This document shows positions 26,088-34,820 of a stretch of DNA of 64,000 nucleotides, piece by piece. Origin of the DNA: Raineya sp. Lineage in GTDB: Bacteria > Bacteroidota > Bacteroidia > Cytophagales > Thermonemataceae. The notes under the pieces were generated by a model, which was given only the letters and a program-made list of their open reading frames with translations, was not told where the DNA came from and made no database searches. Each line of letters begins with the position of its first letter. Within the stretch, counting starts at the first letter, position 1. The position numbers and the translations under genes are program-made. The stretch covers positions 124,001-188,000 of the forward strand of contig JALONN010000011.1 of assembly GCA_025454915.1 (NCBI GenBank), given 5' to 3'.

Positions 26088-26120
26088 GGGAACTTAGAGA
26101 GAAAATCTAAGTCCCCTTTT
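26088..26120 (+). terminator. Hairpin between actA and actB (possible attenuator)
   Basis: GGGAACTTAGA (26088-26098) pairs with TCTAAGTCCCC (26106-26116) with one mismatch across a 7-base loop, followed by TTTT. In this position it could give partial termination or protect the actA message 3' end. Confidence 0.5.
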
Positions 26121-26152
26121 CTCAATTAAACGAAAGGTTCAATCATAGCAAT

Positions 26153-29100
26153 ATGGAAAACAAAAAGATATACTGGAAAGGTTTTGAAGAACTAACCAAC
26201 GATTTGGAGTTCGTAAAAAAAGCAGAAAAAGAATTTCCTGACTTTTTACCTATCGCCGAAAAAGATGAAGAAAATAATACGTCTCGCCGTGATTTCTTAA
26301 AGCTTATGGGCTTTGGAATGGCAGCTGTTTCATTAGCTGCTTGCGAGGCTCCTGTTAAAAAAGCTATCCCTTATCTTAATAAACCCGAAGATATTGACCC
26401 CAGTATCCCTAACTACTATGCAACTACCTACTTCCAAGATGGTGAATATTGCAGCATTTTAGTGAAAACACGTGAAGGTCGTCCTATTAAAATTGAAGGG
26501 AATACACTTTCTAAAGTTACTAAAGGTGGTACATCTGCAAGGGTACAAGCTTCAGTTTTAAATCTTTATGATTTAGAAAGACTAAATTCTTTCATGGATG
26601 GAGGTAAGAAAGCAAGCAAAGACTCGGTAGATTCAAAAATTCTATCAGCTCTTCAAGCTACAAACGGAACAATTTATATTGTAAGTAATACAATTATTAG
26701 CCCTTCTACAAAATCTGTAATCGCAGAGTTTGCAAAGAAATATCCTTCTACCAAGCATGTAAGCTATGATGCAGTTTCTGCTTATGGTATTTTAAAGGCT
26801 AATGAAAAATCATTTGGTGTATATGGCTTACCTAATTACGATTTTAGCAAAGCAGAAACAATCGTAAGTATCAATGCAGATTTCTTAGGAACATGGTTGT
26901 CTTCAATCGAATATAGCCGTCAATATACACAAGGCAGAAAATTAAGCAAGGAAAAGAAAACCATGTCAAGACATTATCAGTTTGAAACAGGTTTGTCTTT
27001 ATCTGGAGCTAATGCTGACCATCGTGTAGCTATTCGCCCCTCTCAAGAAGGCTTAGTAGTTGCTCAACTGTACAACGAAGTTGTAGGTGGAGGTTCAAGC
27101 CCTATTACAGATAAAAATATCGCTGAAAAAATTAAAAAAGCAGCAGATGACTTAAAAGCTCAAAAAGGTCGTTCTCTAGTTGTTTGTGGCTCAAATGATG
27201 TTAATGTTCAGATATTGGTTAATGCCATTAATGATGCTTTAACAAACTATGGCTCAACACTTAGTATTACTCAGGCTAATTACACAAAGCAGGGTAATGA
27301 TGAAGAAATGGCTAAATTTGTAGAAGATTTGAAAGGTGGTAGTGTTGGTGCAGTAATCTTCTATGGTACAAATCCTGTTTATGATTATCCCAAAGGCAAA
27401 GAAATTGCGGATGCTCTAAAAAATGTTGCTTTAAGCATTTCTTTCTCTGATAGAGTAGATGAGACTTCTAAATTATGTAAATTCATCACTCCTGATACCA
27501 ATTATTTAGAATCTTGGAATGATGCTTTCCCTACAGATGGAAACTACAGCTTAACACAACCTGCTATTTCTCCTATCTATCCAGAAGGTACTCGTCAAGC
27601 TCAAGATTCATTCTTAACTTGGTCAGGTAGCAAAAATAACTATTATGATGTTTTAAGAGGTTTCTGGAAAACTAATATCTTAAAAGGTCAAGCTTTCAAT
27701 GAAGCATGGACAAAAGCCCTTCATGATGGTGTTTATGAAACCAATGCTAAAGTTGCAACGGTTGTAACACCTAAAGATTCAACTCAAAAAGAAACAAAAC
27801 CTGCTCAAGAAGTAAAACCTGTTCCTACAACAAGCGTAGCATTCAAAGGTGATGCTGCTGGTGCTCTTTCTGCTGTTAGTAGTGCTTACAAAGCTGATAA
27901 TGCTAAAACTGAGTTAGCAATTTATCAAAAAGTAGGTTTGGGTAGTGGAGCAATGGCTAATAACCCTTGGCTACAAGAATTCCCTGATCCTATTACCAAA
28001 GCAACTTGGGACAATTATGCCTTGATATCTAAGTCTTATGCATCTCAATTAGGTGTAGAAACAGGTAGCATGGTGAAGGTAACAGTAGGAGGTAGTTCTA
28101 TCACATTGCCTGTAATTGTTCAGCCTGGTCAACAGAAAAATACAGTATCTATTGCTTTAGGATATGGACGTATTAGCACAGGTAAATGTGGAAATGGTGT
28201 AGGACAGAACGTATATCCTATGGCTTCATTCCAAAATGGAAGCATCTTGTATGCAGCCTATGAAGTAGCTGTTGCTAAAGCTGAAGGAAAAGTTGAAATG
28301 GCTCTTACACAAACTCACCAAACCCTTATGGGGCGTGGACACGTGAGAGAGGCAAATCTTACAGAATACAATAAGAATCCTAAGTTAATTCGTGAAAAGT
28401 ATGATATTTTTATCAATACGGCAGATGGTCCTAAAAAACCTACAGAATTAACAATGTGGAAAGGGCACGAAGAAGCCTATAATAAAAATCATTGGTGGGG
28501 CTTGACCATCGACTTGAACTCTTGTACAGGTTGTGGGGCTTGCGTAATTGCTTGTCAGACAGAAAATAACGTTCCTGTTGTTGGTAAACAAGAAATTATC
28601 AATGCTCGTGAAATGCATTGGATTCGTATTGACCGCTACTATAGCACAGATGCCGATACGTCTGTGAAGAGTATGAGTAATTATGAAAAAATGGAAGACC
28701 CTTCAGAAAATCCTGAGGTTGTATTCTTGCCAGTGATGTGTCAGCATTGTAACAATGCACCTTGTGAAACTGTATGTCCTGTAGTTGCTACAACACATAG
28801 TTCAGAAGGACTTAACCAAATGACCTATAACCGTTGCATTGGTACTCGTTATTGTGCAAACAACTGTCCATTTAAAGTACGCCGTTTCAACTGGTTTAAC
28901 TATACAAATGATGAGAAGTTTACAACTGTAAACTTTATGAGTCAGTCTGACTTGGGTAAAATGGTTCTTAACCCTGATGTAACAGTTCGTTCTCGTGGGG
29001 TAATGGAGAAGTGCTCACTTTGTGTGCAACGTATCCAAGCTGGTAAGTTAGAAGCTAAAAAGGAAAAACGTAAAGTGAAAGATGGTGATGTGGTAACTGC

Positions 29101-29302
29101 ATGTCAACAATCTTGTCCTGCTGATGCAATTATCTTTGGTGATATGAATGATCCTGAAAGCAGAATAGCTAAGACAATCGGAATCACTAAAAATGAACAA
29201 AAAGACATTGTTTTGGAAGATGAGAGAGCATATCACTTATTAGAAGAAATCAATGTGAAGGCTAATGTAACTTATTTAGCAAAAATCAGAAATAAGGCTT
29301 AA
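26153..29302 (+). CDS. actB: Alternative complex III subunit ActB, molybdopterin-oxidoreductase-like/Fe-S fusion
   Basis: 1049 aa. A Tat signal (SRRDFLKLMGFG, Arg45-Arg46) is followed by a lipobox-like LAAC (Cys64). The N-terminal ~750 residues follow the molybdopterin oxidoreductase fold but lack a recognisable N-terminal iron-sulphur motif. The C-terminal ~270 residues are a ferredoxin subunit with Cys groups CTGCGACVIAC (~787), CQHCNNAPCETVCP (~862), CIGTRYCANNCP (~893) and CSLCVQR...CQQSCP (~950-985). ActB carries electrons from quinol to the cytochrome subunits of complex III-like respiration. Confidence 0.93.
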   Translation: MENKKIYWKGFEELTNDLEFVKKAEKEFPDFLPIAEKDEENNTSRRDFLKLMGFGMAAVSLAACEAPVKKAIPYLNKPEDIDPSIPNYYATTYFQDGEYCSILVKTREGRPIKIEGNTLSKVTKGGTSARVQASVLNLYDLERLNSFMDGGKKASKDSVDSKILSALQATNGTIYIVSNTIISPSTKSVIAEFAKKYPSTKHVSYDAVSAYGILKANEKSFGVYGLPNYDFSKAETIVSINADFLGTWLSSIEYSRQYTQGRKLSKEKKTMSRHYQFETGLSLSGANADHRVAIRPSQEGLVVAQLYNEVVGGGSSPITDKNIAEKIKKAADDLKAQKGRSLVVCGSNDVNVQILVNAINDALTNYGSTLSITQANYTKQGNDEEMAKFVEDLKGGSVGAVIFYGTNPVYDYPKGKEIADALKNVALSISFSDRVDETSKLCKFITPDTNYLESWNDAFPTDGNYSLTQPAISPIYPEGTRQAQDSFLTWSGSKNNYYDVLRGFWKTNILKGQAFNEAWTKALHDGVYETNAKVATVVTPKDSTQKETKPAQEVKPVPTTSVAFKGDAAGALSAVSSAYKADNAKTELAIYQKVGLGSGAMANNPWLQEFPDPITKATWDNYALISKSYASQLGVETGSMVKVTVGGSSITLPVIVQPGQQKNTVSIALGYGRISTGKCGNGVGQNVYPMASFQNGSILYAAYEVAVAKAEGKVEMALTQTHQTLMGRGHVREANLTEYNKNPKLIREKYDIFINTADGPKKPTELTMWKGHEEAYNKNHWWGLTIDLNSCTGCGACVIACQTENNVPVVGKQEIINAREMHWIRIDRYYSTDADTSVKSMSNYEKMEDPSENPEVVFLPVMCQHCNNAPCETVCPVVATTHSSEGLNQMTYNRCIGTRYCANNCPFKVRRFNWFNYTNDEKFTTVNFMSQSDLGKMVLNPDVTVRSRGVMEKCSLCVQRIQAGKLEAKKEKRKVKDGDVVTACQQSCPADAIIFGDMNDPESRIAKTIGITKNEQKDIVLEDERAYHLLEEINVKANVTYLAKIRNKA

Positions 29303-29340
29303 TTTTTAACATTTTATCTAATTCTAACAGAAATATATTT

Positions 29341-30801
29341 ATGCAGGTAACATCAGCCATAAGAGAACCTCTCGTAACAGGTGGCAAAACGATGCATGAC
29401 ATCACCGAAGACATCTGTAAGCGAGTGGAAGAAAAACCAAGTATGAGTTGGCTCATAGCTTTTGGCTTTTCTGTAGTACTTTTTATTATTGGATGTCTTT
29501 CTCTTGCTTCAACTTGGTGGTATGGAATAGGTGTTTGGGGCTTGAATAAAACAGTAGGTTGGGCTTGGGATATTACCAACTTCGTTTGGTGGGTAGGTAT
29601 TGGTCACGCTGGTACACTTATTTCAGCAGTTCTTCTTCTGTTTCGTCAGAAATGGAGAACATCTATCAACAGAGCTGCGGAAGCTATGACTATTTTTGCC
29701 GTACTTTGTGCTGGTTCATTCATCTTGATGCACATGGGACGTACATGGCTTGCACATTGGGCTCTTCCGCTTCCTAATACTTATGGCTCTTTGTGGGTAA
29801 ACTTCCACTCACCACTTGTATGGGACGTGTTTGCAATCTCTACTTATCTTACAGTATCTACTGTGTTCTGGTATGTAGGTTTAATTCCTGACCTTGCAAC
29901 TATTCGTGATAGAGCAAAATTAACATTAGAACAAAATCCTTTATTGGCAACAGATACTCCTGCTGAAAGAGCAGAAAAAAAGAAAAAAAGAAGACCAATA
30001 GCTGCTTTTGCTTATGGAATCTTAGCATTTGGCTGGGAAGGTGGCTCAAAAGTATGGGCTAGATATGAATATGTGGCTCTTATTTTAGCGGGTCTTTCTA
30101 CTCCACTTGTACTTTCTGTACACACTATTGTAAGTATGGACTTCGCAACTTCTGTAATTCCAGGCTGGCACACAACTATCTTCCCTCCATATTTCGTTGC
30201 TGGTGCGATTTTCTCTGGTTTTGCAATGGTACTTACCCTCATGCTTGTAACAAGAGTTGTTTATAAATTAGAAGATTATATTACAATGGAACACATTGAC
30301 TTGATGAATAAAATTGTCATGTTAACAGGTTCTATTGTAGGGGTAGCTTATATTACTGAGTTCTTTATTGCTTGGTATTCTGGTGTGGAAGCGGAAAGTT
30401 ATGCGTTTATCAATCGTGCTTTTGGACCTTACTGGTGGTCTTACTGGGCTATGATGACTTGTAATGTGATTTCTCCTCAGTTATTCTGGTTTAAGAGCAT
30501 CCGTAGAAACCTTATTTGGAGCTTTGTTCTTTCTATTGTTGTAAACGTGGGTATGTGGTTTGAACGTTTCGTAATTATTGTAACTTCATTACACAGAGAT
30601 TATATTCCATCTAGTTGGGTATATTTCCGTCCTACTATTTATGATGTAGGGGATTATGTATTTAGCTTTGGCTTATTCTTTGTTTGCTTCTTCCTTTTTG
30701 CAAAATACTTGCCTGTAATTAATATGGCAGAAGTAAAAACAGTGTTGAACTCGTCAGATGAGCAAGCTAAAAAGTTGGCTGAAGAGAAACTAAAACACTA
30801 A
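29341..30801 (+). CDS. actC: Alternative complex III subunit ActC, NrfD/PsrC-like quinol-binding membrane protein
   Basis: 486 aa with about ten membrane spans. The family regions are visible: WVGIGHAGTLISAVLLLFRQKWR, HMGRTWLAHW, VSMDFATSVIPGWHTTIFPPYFVAGAIFSG and EFFIAWYSG. NrfD-type subunits bind menaquinol near the membrane face and pass electrons to ActB. It is 38 bases downstream of actB. Confidence 0.93.
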   Translation: MQVTSAIREPLVTGGKTMHDITEDICKRVEEKPSMSWLIAFGFSVVLFIIGCLSLASTWWYGIGVWGLNKTVGWAWDITNFVWWVGIGHAGTLISAVLLLFRQKWRTSINRAAEAMTIFAVLCAGSFILMHMGRTWLAHWALPLPNTYGSLWVNFHSPLVWDVFAISTYLTVSTVFWYVGLIPDLATIRDRAKLTLEQNPLLATDTPAERAEKKKKRRPIAAFAYGILAFGWEGGSKVWARYEYVALILAGLSTPLVLSVHTIVSMDFATSVIPGWHTTIFPPYFVAGAIFSGFAMVLTLMLVTRVVYKLEDYITMEHIDLMNKIVMLTGSIVGVAYITEFFIAWYSGVEAESYAFINRAFGPYWWSYWAMMTCNVISPQLFWFKSIRRNLIWSFVLSIVVNVGMWFERFVIIVTSLHRDYIPSSWVYFRPTIYDVGDYVFSFGLFFVCFFLFAKYLPVINMAEVKTVLNSSDEQAKKLAEEKLKH

Positions 30802-30833
30802 GGTATTGATAATCTTGAAAAACGCTTTTGAAA

Positions 30834-31373
30834 ATGGCAACACATACTTCAGATAAAAAGAAATATTTAGTAGGCATTTACGACCACGAAGAAACGGTTG
30901 TAAGTGCTGTGAAAAAAGTACAAAATGATGGTGTAAAAGTAGATGAGGTGTATTCACCGCACCCCATACACCACATTGATGTATATATAGGTCATCCAAG
31001 AACAAAAATTCCTATAGCAGCATTTATGTTTGGGGCAACAGGTACAACACTTGCTGTTACAATGATTGTATTCATGATGCGAATAGACTGGCCTATGATT
31101 ATTGGTGGTAAAAATGCATTTTATCCTCCTACAATGGTGCCTGTAAGTTTTGAAGGTACAGTACTAATTGCGGCTTTAGGTATGGTAGCAACATTTTTAG
31201 TTTCAAATCTAATGGGACCTGGCAAACAAGAGTTTATGTTTGATCGTCGTACTACAGACGACAAATATGCTTTAGTTGTAGATTTAGATAAGAATACCAA
31301 GAGTATTGAAGAAATCGAAGCTATCTTGGAAAAACATGGAGCTTCAGAAAAACCCAGAGTTGTAGAAAGATAA
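30834..31373 (+). CDS. actD: Alternative complex III subunit ActD (DUF3341)
   Basis: 179 aa from ATG 30834; a TTG 6 bases upstream is less likely. The pattern KYLVGIYDHEETVVSAVKKV, YSPHPIHHIDVYIG, and two hydrophobic spans (IPIAAFMFGATGTTLAVTMIVF; TVLIAALGMVATFLVSNLM) is that of DUF3341/ActD, a small two-span membrane subunit without cofactor. It lies between actC and actE as in other Bacteroidota operons. Confidence 0.92.
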   Translation: MATHTSDKKKYLVGIYDHEETVVSAVKKVQNDGVKVDEVYSPHPIHHIDVYIGHPRTKIPIAAFMFGATGTTLAVTMIVFMMRIDWPMIIGGKNAFYPPTMVPVSFEGTVLIAALGMVATFLVSNLMGPGKQEFMFDRRTTDDKYALVVDLDKNTKSIEEIEAILEKHGASEKPRVVER

Positions 31374-31410
31374 AAAATGCTATCATCCAAAATTAAAGAA
31401 ATATAAAGAG

Positions 31411-32112
31411 ATGAAAATCCACAAATATATATTGTCAGCTTTTTTAGGCACAACACTGTTGGGTTTAAGTTCTTGTGAAAGAGACCCTAACGACCCAGGA
31501 ACAGAGTTTGCTCCTAATATGTATACATCTGTTGCTTATGATCCATTTAGTCAGGTAGCAGATAGTACAAATAAAGTAAATCCTTATGGTATCAATATGC
31601 GTGAACCTGCCAAAGGTAGTGTCTCTCGTCGTAATTATAAAACCAACTACACTGACTCTGCTGGTGTAAAGTATGACTTAGGCTTAATGGTTTATAATAC
31701 ACATAAAGATAGCTTAGAGGCAGCAGCCAAGAATCTTAAAAACCCTCTTCCTTTTACAAAAGAGATACTTGCTGAAGGAAAAGAGTTGTATGGATATTAT
31801 TGTACACATTGTCATGGTGAAGAAGGAAAAGGAGATGGTTTAGTAGGTCAGAAATATACAGGTGTAGCAAATCTTTCAGGAGGTGCAATTGCTAAAGTTA
31901 ATGGAGGTCATATCTATCATGTAATTACTCATGGAAAAGGTAGAATGTGGGCTCACGCATCACAGATTAACTCTCTGGAACGCTGGAAAATTGTATCTTA
32001 TGTACATGTTCTTCAAGGACAAATTACACCTGATGGAAAATCTGTGGCAGTAGCAGTGGCTAAAGACTCAGTAGCTACAACAGCTAAACCAGAAGAAAAA
32101 AAGACTAAGTAG
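31411..32112 (+). CDS. actE: Alternative complex III subunit ActE, monohaem cytochrome c lipoprotein
   Basis: 233 aa. The signal ends in a lipobox (GLSSC), so it is a membrane-tethered periplasmic lipoprotein. One haem site CTHCHG at ~131 with GEEGKGDG after it; the distal Met is probably in GKGRMWAHASQI. A low-complexity Ala/Val/Lys tail ends the protein. ActE is the monohaem electron carrier of the complex. Preceded by actD, 37 bases apart. Confidence 0.92.
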   Translation: MKIHKYILSAFLGTTLLGLSSCERDPNDPGTEFAPNMYTSVAYDPFSQVADSTNKVNPYGINMREPAKGSVSRRNYKTNYTDSAGVKYDLGLMVYNTHKDSLEAAAKNLKNPLPFTKEILAEGKELYGYYCTHCHGEEGKGDGLVGQKYTGVANLSGGAIAKVNGGHIYHVITHGKGRMWAHASQINSLERWKIVSYVHVLQGQITPDGKSVAVAVAKDSVATTAKPEEKKTK

Positions 32113-32192
32113 TGAATATTTGAGAGTGTTTCTAATACTCTTCACAAATACATTATACAAACGATTATATTCATTTTTAATTATAAAATATT

Positions 32193-33539
32193 ATGGCAGA
32201 GGCTCATGTACATTATAACTTAGAAGAACGCTATGTTTTCACTCCCGAACAGAAGAAAAAACTGTTAATGGGAATTGGAATAGGAGCTGTACTTTTTGTG
32301 ATAGGAGCTATATTGGTATATTTGGGTGTAGGTTCACATGAGGCTCATGGAGCTACTCATGAAGGAGCTAAAGGAACAGCACACGCAGGAGCAGGAGAAC
32401 ACCATTATAATCCTCTTACACGCATTTGGGCAAACTTATGGCTCAATGGAACTTTCTTTACATATATTGCAGCAATGGGAACATTGTTTGTTGCTATTCA
32501 GTATGTCGCTTATGCTGGTTGGTCTGCAAGTATTCGTAGGGTTTCAGAATCTTTTGGAGCATTTTTACCCTTTACAGGTGTTGTGTTGCTCATTACATTT
32601 TTTGTTGGTGGTCATGATTTATTCCACTGGACACACCACGATTTATATGAAAAAGGTACAAAAACATTCGACCCTATCTTAAATGGTAAGTCTGCATTTT
32701 TCTTTGCACCCTTACAAGCTGGTAGTTTCCCTTTATTCTGGTTTATCAGATTGATTGCATACTTCGGAATTTGGTATACCCTATATACAGTGATTAGAAA
32801 TAACTCTGTAAAAGAAGATTATATTACTCAAAAAGGAGACTTTACATATCACAAAAAGAATATTACTTTCAGTGCTATTTTTATAGTAATTTTTGGTTAT
32901 ACAGAATCTACATCTGCTTGGGACTGGATTATGAGTATTGATGCTCACTGGTATAGTACTATGTTTGGTTGGTATGTATTTGCAAGTACTTGGGTTTCTG
33001 CTTTGGCTATTCTTACTCTTGCAGTAGTATTCTTAAAAGATCAAGGGTATTTGAAAATGGTAAACGAAAACCATTTACATGACTTAGGTAAATTCATGTT
33101 TGCATTCAGTGTATTCTGGACATATATCTGGTTCTCTCAATTCTTACTACAAAATTACTCAAATATTCCTGAGGAAATCGTTTACTGGGATGAAAGAATG
33201 GAGAAACTAGGTGGTGTTTACTCTCCTCTTATTATCTTCAATGTAGCAGTAAACTTTATATTCCCATTTTTGTTTTTGATGACAAGAGATGCAAAACGTA
33301 GATCTATTTTCTTAAAAGTAACAGCATTTGGTATATTAATGGGGCATTATTTAGATTTTTATGTAATGATTATGCCTGGTACAACAAAAGAACACGGCGG
33401 ATTCTTTATCTTAGAAATAGGAACTGTATTGTTGTTTGCTTGTAGTTTTGTATATGTTTTTGCAACTACATTAGCTAAAACGAATTTGATTGCGAAAAAT
33501 CACCCTATGATGGAGGAAAGTTTGCATCACAACATATAA
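32193..33539 (+). CDS. actF: Alternative complex III subunit ActF, NrfD-like membrane protein
   Basis: 448 aa with about ten membrane spans, the second NrfD-like subunit of the complex. The N-terminal segment after the first span has a His/Ala/Gly-rich loop (GSHEAHGATHEGAKG). SVSESFGAFLPF-like, FVGGHDLFHWTHHDLYEKG and TESTSAWDWIMSIDAHWYSTMFGWYVFAS are family-typical stretches. Last act gene before coxB. Confidence 0.92.
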   Translation: MAEAHVHYNLEERYVFTPEQKKKLLMGIGIGAVLFVIGAILVYLGVGSHEAHGATHEGAKGTAHAGAGEHHYNPLTRIWANLWLNGTFFTYIAAMGTLFVAIQYVAYAGWSASIRRVSESFGAFLPFTGVVLLITFFVGGHDLFHWTHHDLYEKGTKTFDPILNGKSAFFFAPLQAGSFPLFWFIRLIAYFGIWYTLYTVIRNNSVKEDYITQKGDFTYHKKNITFSAIFIVIFGYTESTSAWDWIMSIDAHWYSTMFGWYVFASTWVSALAILTLAVVFLKDQGYLKMVNENHLHDLGKFMFAFSVFWTYIWFSQFLLQNYSNIPEEIVYWDERMEKLGGVYSPLIIFNVAVNFIFPFLFLMTRDAKRRSIFLKVTAFGILMGHYLDFYVMIMPGTTKEHGGFFILEIGTVLLFACSFVYVFATTLAKTNLIAKNHPMMEESLHHNI

Positions 33540-33604
33540 AAAATATAAGTTTTTCAAACAATCTGCTTTAGCAGATCATTGATAATACATAAACTCAAAA
33601 AAAT

Positions 33605-34741
33605 ATGAATAGTCTTATTATAACTTTGATAGTTGTTCTTGTACTGGCAGTGTTTCTAATTATTTTTAGAATTAGTAATCTTGCAAGTATCTTGAGAAGC
33701 AAAGGCAAAGACAATGAAGAAATAGATACAACAGCTAATAATATCAATGCATATTTATTTCTACTGCTTCCTTTATTAGGAACCATTGCTGCATTTTGGT
33801 ATGCAAGTAAACATGCTACACTATGGGGGCAACCAGATGCTGTACAACATGGAGCTGCATATGATTCACTTTCTAAAATAGCTCATATTGTTGTTATATT
33901 AATGTTCTTAGTAACTAATGCAGCGTTATTTTACTTTACTTTTAAGTATCGTCATAAAAAAGATAACAAAGCAACATTTTATCCTGATAATTTGAAATTA
34001 GAAATTGTTTGGACAATTGTTCCTGCCGTTATCCTGACTGTATTGGTATTTGCAGGTTGGAAACTTTGGAGAGATGTTACTAAAGAAGCACCCTCTAATG
34101 CAATGCTTATTGAAGTAATGGGCAAACAATTTAACTGGATTGCTCGTTATTCTGGTGCTGATAACAAATTGGGTGGTTTCAACTTCCGTTATACAGACGA
34201 TATTAATGAAATGGGCTTAGATTTCACAGATAAAAATGTAAATGACGACTTTCAAGCTACAGAATTACATTTAGTGAAAGGAAAACCTGTACGTTTACAA
34301 ATTAGAGCTAGAGATGTTTTACATAGTGTTTCCTTCCCTCATTTCCGCCAAAAAATGGATGCTGTCCCTGGACAACCGACTAAAATGTGGTTTATCCCAA
34401 CTAAGACAACAGAAGAAATGCGTGAAGAATTACGTAAAAATCCTGAGTATCTAAAACCAGATCCTAATACGACAAAAGGAAAACCTGAAGATGTTAAAGC
34501 TCGTTGGGAAACATTTGATTACGAATTGGTTTGTCAAGAAATATGTGGACGTGGACATTTCAGTATGCGTATGCGTGTAATTGTACATGATGAGGATGAT
34601 TACAAAAAATGGCTTGCTGCTCAAAAACCATTTGTAGAAACAAATAAAGAATACGTTGCTAAGAAAATAGAGGCTATTACCAAAACTAAAGCAGGTAAAG
34701 TTTCTATGGAAGATAGCAAAAAAGTAAGCAAAACAAATTAA
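33605..34741 (+). CDS. coxB: Cytochrome c oxidase subunit II
   Basis: 378 aa. The CuA motif CQEICGRGHFSM (Cys310, Cys314, His318, Met321) and the earlier HSVSFPHF (His240) are intact, so the binuclear copper centre should form. Four hydrophobic spans precede the periplasmic domain (residues ~2-25, ~48-68, ~90-115 and ~135-160), two more than the usual pair. The N-terminal pair is an extension seen here. CuA receives electrons from the cytochrome c of ActE/ActA. No haem c domain at the C-terminus, only a basic tail. Confidence 0.93.
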   Translation: MNSLIITLIVVLVLAVFLIIFRISNLASILRSKGKDNEEIDTTANNINAYLFLLLPLLGTIAAFWYASKHATLWGQPDAVQHGAAYDSLSKIAHIVVILMFLVTNAALFYFTFKYRHKKDNKATFYPDNLKLEIVWTIVPAVILTVLVFAGWKLWRDVTKEAPSNAMLIEVMGKQFNWIARYSGADNKLGGFNFRYTDDINEMGLDFTDKNVNDDFQATELHLVKGKPVRLQIRARDVLHSVSFPHFRQKMDAVPGQPTKMWFIPTKTTEEMREELRKNPEYLKPDPNTTKGKPEDVKARWETFDYELVCQEICGRGHFSMRMRVIVHDEDDYKKWLAAQKPFVETNKEYVAKKIEAITKTKAGKVSMEDSKKVSKTN

Positions 34742-34820
34742 TATTATCTCTAACAAGTTTTATTGTTGAGAAAAAACAAAGGTTTTATTTTTCAGTTTTA
34801 AATTTATAAAAACTATTAAT

